Source of the DNA: Pseudomonas putida
Lineage (GTDB): Bacteria; Pseudomonadota; Gammaproteobacteria; Pseudomonadales; Pseudomonadaceae
Direction of reading: 5' to 3'
Length of the DNA stretch: 64,000 bases
NCBI RefSeq assembly: GCF_028682635.1
Contig: NZ_JANHLK010000019.1
Coordinates: 1 to 64,000 of the forward strand
The notes beneath the pieces were generated by a model. The model was given only the letters and a program-made list of their open reading frames with translations. It did no database searches and was not told the DNA's origin. The position numbers and the translations under genes were made by a program. This document shows, piece after piece, positions 60,697 through 64,000 of this stretch. The stretch's first letter is position 1. Each line of letters begins with the position of its first letter.

Positions 60697-63126
60697 ATGA
60701 TCGAGTCAATTAGTCTGTCCAACATCGCCACCTACAGCGCAGCCAAGCCCGAAGTCATCAACCTCAAACCGGTCAACTTCATTTATGGGGCAAACGGGGC
60801 GGGCAAGACCACAATCAGCCGGCTCATTGAGAAACCTGGCATCTCAGCAGACTCCAGCATCAACTGGCTCAGAAATACGCCAGTGCCAGCAATGGTCTAC
60901 AACAACGACTTCATTACTGCCAACTTCATAGATTCCAAAGAGTTCCAAGGTGTATTTACACTCGGCAAGGCTGAGCAAGCGCAGCTCGATCGCCTCAAAG
61001 ACCTTAAGGAAGAAAGAAAGCGCCACGAACAGTTGAAAGCCAAGTCAATCATTTCTCTTGATGGCGAAAATGGAAAACCCGGAAAGCATGCTGAACTGAT
61101 TTCTTTGGAAGCAAAACTGGTCACCCGATGCTGGGAGCAGAAAGTAAAGCATGATGAGCATCTTAAGGGTGCATTTACTGGTTTGAGGAACAATAAGGAG
61201 GCGTTCAAGGCAAGGGTTACTCAAGAGCACGCGAGTAACAAGTCCGCCTTGGTAGATTTTGCTGAACTCCAGGCTAGAGCGGCAGTTTTATATGGCGACC
61301 AGCCTGCGAGAATAGCTCCCGTTCCGACTTTGGATTTGTCACGGCTGATCGCATTCGAGACAAGCCCGGTTCTGGCTAAAAAAGTGATAGGCAAAGACGA
61401 TGTCAGTATATCGGGCATTATTCAGCGGCTAGGTAATAGCGACTGGGTCAGGCAGGGCATGAGGTTTTTGGATCATACGGATGAACAATGTCCGTTCTGT
61501 CAGCAGGATCTGCCTCACGACTTCGAAAAGGAACTTTCCGACTATTTTGATGAGGCATTTGAGGCTGATTCGAAGGCGGTCTCCACCCTACGTACTAACT
61601 ATTTCCAAGCTGCAGAGGAACTATTGATTCAGGCGCGTGCTTTATTGGCTTTGGACTGCGCAGATCTGGATAAGGAAAAACTCAATCCTGAGATTCAGGC
61701 GCTGGAAGCTGTCGTTCTTGTCAATAAAGGGCGAATGGACAATAAAGTAGCCAGCCCAAGCGCTGAGATTGGTCTTGAGGGACTGGAAGATATCCAGGCT
61801 GGTATTAACGAAATTGTTGGCGCGGCGAACGCGAAAATCACCGAGCACAATCGCCTTGTGGCAAGCTTTACTGCTGAGCAGAGCAAGCTCACTGGAGAGG
61901 TGTGGAAATATATTATAGGTGCCGAGCTCAAGAACACTTTGGCTGACTACACCTCTGAGAAGGACAAATTACAGAAGTCCATTGCCGGTATCGCATTGAG
62001 TCGGGACAAGGCCTCGGGCAGCATTGATGCTGTTGATATCGAGATAGATAAGATTGAGACAGAACTCACCAGCGTGAAGCCGACAGTAATTGCCATAAAT
62101 AAAATTCTTAAGAATTTTGGCTTTCGCAGCTTTTCGCTCGACCCTGCCTGTGTAGGTAACTCCTATAGACTGATCCGAGCTGATGGGAGGGATGCCAAGC
62201 AAACCTTGAGCGAGGGTGAGAAGACCTTCGTAACGTTCCTGTATTTCTACCACCTGCTGAGAGGGAGTATTACGACCTCTGGTATCACCAGTGATCGAAT
62301 CGTGGTTATCGATGACCCTGTTTCAAGCCTTGACAGTGATGTGTTGTTTATCGTGAGTAGCTTGATCAAGGAGCTCTTTGCTGAGGTCAGAAAGAGTGGT
62401 AGTCATCTTAAACAGGTTGTGGTGCTCACTCACAATATACATTTCCATAAAGAGATTACTTACGATCAGCGTCGGAAGCCCGACAGATCCCTCGGTGATG
62501 AGACGTTCTGGATCGTCCGTAAGCCCAATGAGCATTCGGTGATCGAATTTCACTCAAGCAATCCCATCAGAACTTCTTATCAGCTGCTCTGGGCGGAGCT
62601 GAAGAGAACGCCGTTGCCAGTGCTTACGTTGCAGAACACCATGCGCCGGATTTTGGAGAACTATTTCAAGATCTTGGGCGGTGTCGATACGTACCATTTG
62701 ATCGACCAGTTTGAAGGTATCGAAAAGACACAGTGCCAGTCTTTAATGAGCTGGGTGAATGATGGCTCGCATTACGCTCCGGATGAACTCTATGTGGCCA
62801 TTAGTGACAATATGGCAGCAAGCTACCTGAAAATCTTCTTCAAAATATTCAAAGCAGCCAAGCATGATGCGCATTACAGAATGATGATGGGCGATGCCTA
62901 TGTTGATCTAGATCCGGAAGAGCCTGCAGAGCAGCAGCAGGAGACGGATGCTGGGGAAGAGGAGATCGTTGTAGCTGATGATGCAGGTGCCGCAGATCTG
63001 GACATAGTCGTTCCTGGCTCAGCCGCACTCCAAACTAGCGGTGCCGCCGTGGTATCAGCTTCCGAGCACATTGCTTCCAAGTCTGAGATCGACCAGCTTG
63101 GGTTCGATCAGGAGATACCGTTTTGA
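60697..63126 (+). CDS. AAA_13 family ATPase, PrrC/RloC-like anticodon nuclease candidate
   Basis: This 809-aa protein has Walker A GANGAGKTT (residues 31-39), a long coiled coil with a CPFC pair (about 265-268), the ABC signature LSEGEK (about 505), and Walker B VVIDDPVSSLDSD (about 536). The C-terminal region has R650-x3-E654 (RRILE) and H692 (NDGSH), recalling the Arg-Glu-His triad of PrrC. The last 80 residues are acidic and low-complexity. It is more AT-rich than the ICE backbone. Start ATG 60697 has GGGATG upstream. No restriction-modification genes adjoin it. Confidence 0.8.
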   Translation: MIESISLSNIATYSAAKPEVINLKPVNFIYGANGAGKTTISRLIEKPGISADSSINWLRNTPVPAMVYNNDFITANFIDSKEFQGVFTLGKAEQAQLDRLKDLKEERKRHEQLKAKSIISLDGENGKPGKHAELISLEAKLVTRCWEQKVKHDEHLKGAFTGLRNNKEAFKARVTQEHASNKSALVDFAELQARAAVLYGDQPARIAPVPTLDLSRLIAFETSPVLAKKVIGKDDVSISGIIQRLGNSDWVRQGMRFLDHTDEQCPFCQQDLPHDFEKELSDYFDEAFEADSKAVSTLRTNYFQAAEELLIQARALLALDCADLDKEKLNPEIQALEAVVLVNKGRMDNKVASPSAEIGLEGLEDIQAGINEIVGAANAKITEHNRLVASFTAEQSKLTGEVWKYIIGAELKNTLADYTSEKDKLQKSIAGIALSRDKASGSIDAVDIEIDKIETELTSVKPTVIAINKILKNFGFRSFSLDPACVGNSYRLIRADGRDAKQTLSEGEKTFVTFLYFYHLLRGSITTSGITSDRIVVIDDPVSSLDSDVLFIVSSLIKELFAEVRKSGSHLKQVVVLTHNIHFHKEITYDQRRKPDRSLGDETFWIVRKPNEHSVIEFHSSNPIRTSYQLLWAELKRTPLPVLTLQNTMRRILENYFKILGGVDTYHLIDQFEGIEKTQCQSLMSWVNDGSHYAPDELYVAISDNMAASYLKIFFKIFKAAKHDAHYRMMMGDAYVDLDPEEPAEQQQETDAGEEEIVVADDAGAADLDIVVPGSAALQTSGAAVVSASEHIASKSEIDQLGFDQEIPF

Positions 63127-63129
63127 AGA

Positions 63130-63340
63130 CTTTGGACTGCCGAGGAAGCATCTGGTAGATGATTGGGCTGGCTACCAGCCTTTTGGTGAAGCGGGAGCCT
63201 GGATGGCCATGTTTCTTAGCCTGCATGGTCATGCAGTAAAGCTCAGCCGCCTGGGAGCGATGCGCCTAGGCGCTGCCCTGGCCGATCAACGGCCCGAACA
63301 GCACCATGAGCATGGCGAAGATCGCCAAGCAGTTGCCTGC
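63130..63340 (-). pseudogene. DUF2946-like fragment with nonsense codon
   Basis: The minus strand reads LAIFAMLMVLFGPLIGQGSA, a TAG, and in the same frame YCMTMQAKKHGHPGS. This resembles the short DUF2946 proteins that accompany copper genes in Pseudomonas (a hydrophobic start followed by a Met/His-rich part). The stop at 63266-63268 and loss of a start make it a pseudogene. The family assignment is tentative. Confidence 0.3.
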
Positions 63341-63984
63341 TTAGCGTCATGCTATTCGGTTTAGCTCAGGCGGTTTCATCCGCCATTCTGGCGGCTGATG
63401 CGCGTTGGGTAAGGACCAGGTCCAACGCCAACAGCAATACCAGGCTGCCGCCCAGCACGGGTAATACATAATCGATCAGGACGGCCAGCACGATGACCGT
63501 ACAACGCCAAACGGCTGACAGCTCACGTTAGGCAGCTACCAACGTTGGGTGTCGAGCCAAAACGGGTCACCGAAGCCACCACATTAAGTAGCCCAGTATC
63601 ACCATGAACACCAAGGCGACAAACCGCCGCTCAACTATCGCCCGCATAGGCACAGACCTCAGGCGCCGTTCGGACATAGCCAGAGCAGCATTCGCACCGA
63701 TGAGCTCTGCCGGAACATCGAAAATAACGTGAAACTAATGTTCGTCTCACCCAGACAGGGGAGCGCTGCCCCCCCACGGGCTGCACGGACAGCGAGAGCG
63801 CTCCTGCATTGAGGTGGACCAGTACCTCATATCAAGGCGTCACACGGAGCAACAAAGGGTCCGTTCGGCGGAAAATTCCAACGACGCACACTGGAAGCCA
63901 GCGCCCAAAGTATGGGCTGGGGTATGGGCTGGAATTAGGTTGAAATAAAAAACCCTGATAAATCATAGCCTTAATGAAAATTAG

Positions 63985-63999
63985 TGGCGGAAGCGTAGA
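63985..63999 (-). other. tRNA-Ser 3'-end-like sequence, attachment-site candidate
   Basis: Read on the minus strand, TCTACGCTTCCGCCA matches the end of a Pseudomonas-type tRNA-Ser including the CCA. The window stops there, so the tRNA cannot be confirmed. ICEs and islands commonly integrate at tRNA 3' ends. Confidence 0.35.
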
Positions 64000-64000
64000 A

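Larger units (their letters stand above)
63127..64000. other. Right edge with gene remnants
   Basis: There is no intact gene in 874 bases. On the minus strand 63366-63510 reads as a short membrane peptide (VLPVLGGSLVLLLALDLVL) without an ATG. A DUF2946-like remnant lies at 63130-63340. At 63909-63933 a GGTATGGGCTGG-type unit occurs twice in tandem. The sequence ends with a tRNA-like 15-mer. The region looks like a decayed element end. Confidence 0.5.

Overview
The window reads as a Pseudomonas chromosome (fluorescens/putida-type gene content, high GC with AT-rich control regions) with a large integrative and conjugative element (ICE) inserted or assembled beside a branched-chain amino acid locus. 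The assignment to Pseudomonas rests on the bkdA1-bkdA2-bkdB-lpdV order, the BraD-like LivH, the MvaT-type nucleoid proteins and the PFGI-1/ICEclc-class ICE gene set; no 16S gene is present.

Region 1 (1-17629, host). On the minus strand lie a high-affinity branched-chain amino acid ABC transporter (livK-livH-livM-livG, livG cut by the window edge), a DauR/YheO-type regulator, the complete branched-chain 2-oxoacid dehydrogenase operon (bkdA1, bkdA2, bkdB, lpdV) and a second operon (SDR 3-hydroxyacyl-CoA dehydrogenase, thiolase, acyl-CoA dehydrogenase, a metallo-beta-lactamase-fold protein) that fits isoleucine-type acyl-CoA oxidation. The two catabolic operons share a strikingly similar ~120-bp upstream block with inverted repeats, so they are probably co-regulated. 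The usual divergent bkdR is absent next to bkdA1. An Lrp/AsnC regulator divergent from an NTF2-like gene closes the region.

Region 2 (17630-19639, decayed junction). There are no intact genes. Recognisable wreckage includes the 3' part of a group II intron with a piece of its reverse transcriptase, an MvaT/H-NS-like tail with a nonsense codon, and the C-terminus of a glutathione-independent formaldehyde dehydrogenase with a frameshift and a nonsense codon, still followed by its hairpin.

Region 3 (19640-56134, ICE backbone). The maintenance/regulation module comprises an unknown first gene, alpA, parA, parB, a DUF2857 gene, STY4528, PFL_4669, DUF3158, ssb, an XRE regulator, topB, STY4534, and a RadC-like protein; a frameshifted DUF5983-like gene follows. 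Next comes a near-complete MPF-G-type conjugation system (PilL_N, TIGR03759, transglycosylase, TIGR03765, TraD, TIGR03747, RAQPRD, TIGR03758, 03745, 03750, 03746, 03749, 03752, 03751, the TIGR03744 ATPase, TIGR03756, 03755, TraG). Then come DUF3742, DUF3085, an ArdC antirestriction protein, an MvaT-family protein and the MobH-type relaxase. Three copies of a covarying pseudoknot (STAXI-like) sit upstream of STY4534 and of the DUF3085/ArdC genes.

Region 4 (56135-64000, defence cargo and edge). A three-gene ABC-3C system (PD-(D/E)xK-type effector, middle component, DUF3732 ATPase) ends at a strong terminator. It is followed by an 809-aa AAA_13 ATPase with PrrC-like features. The last ~870 bp carry only gene remnants and, at the extreme right, 15 bases resembling the 3' end of a tRNA-Ser, a plausible attachment site. 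No integrase is visible inside the window.
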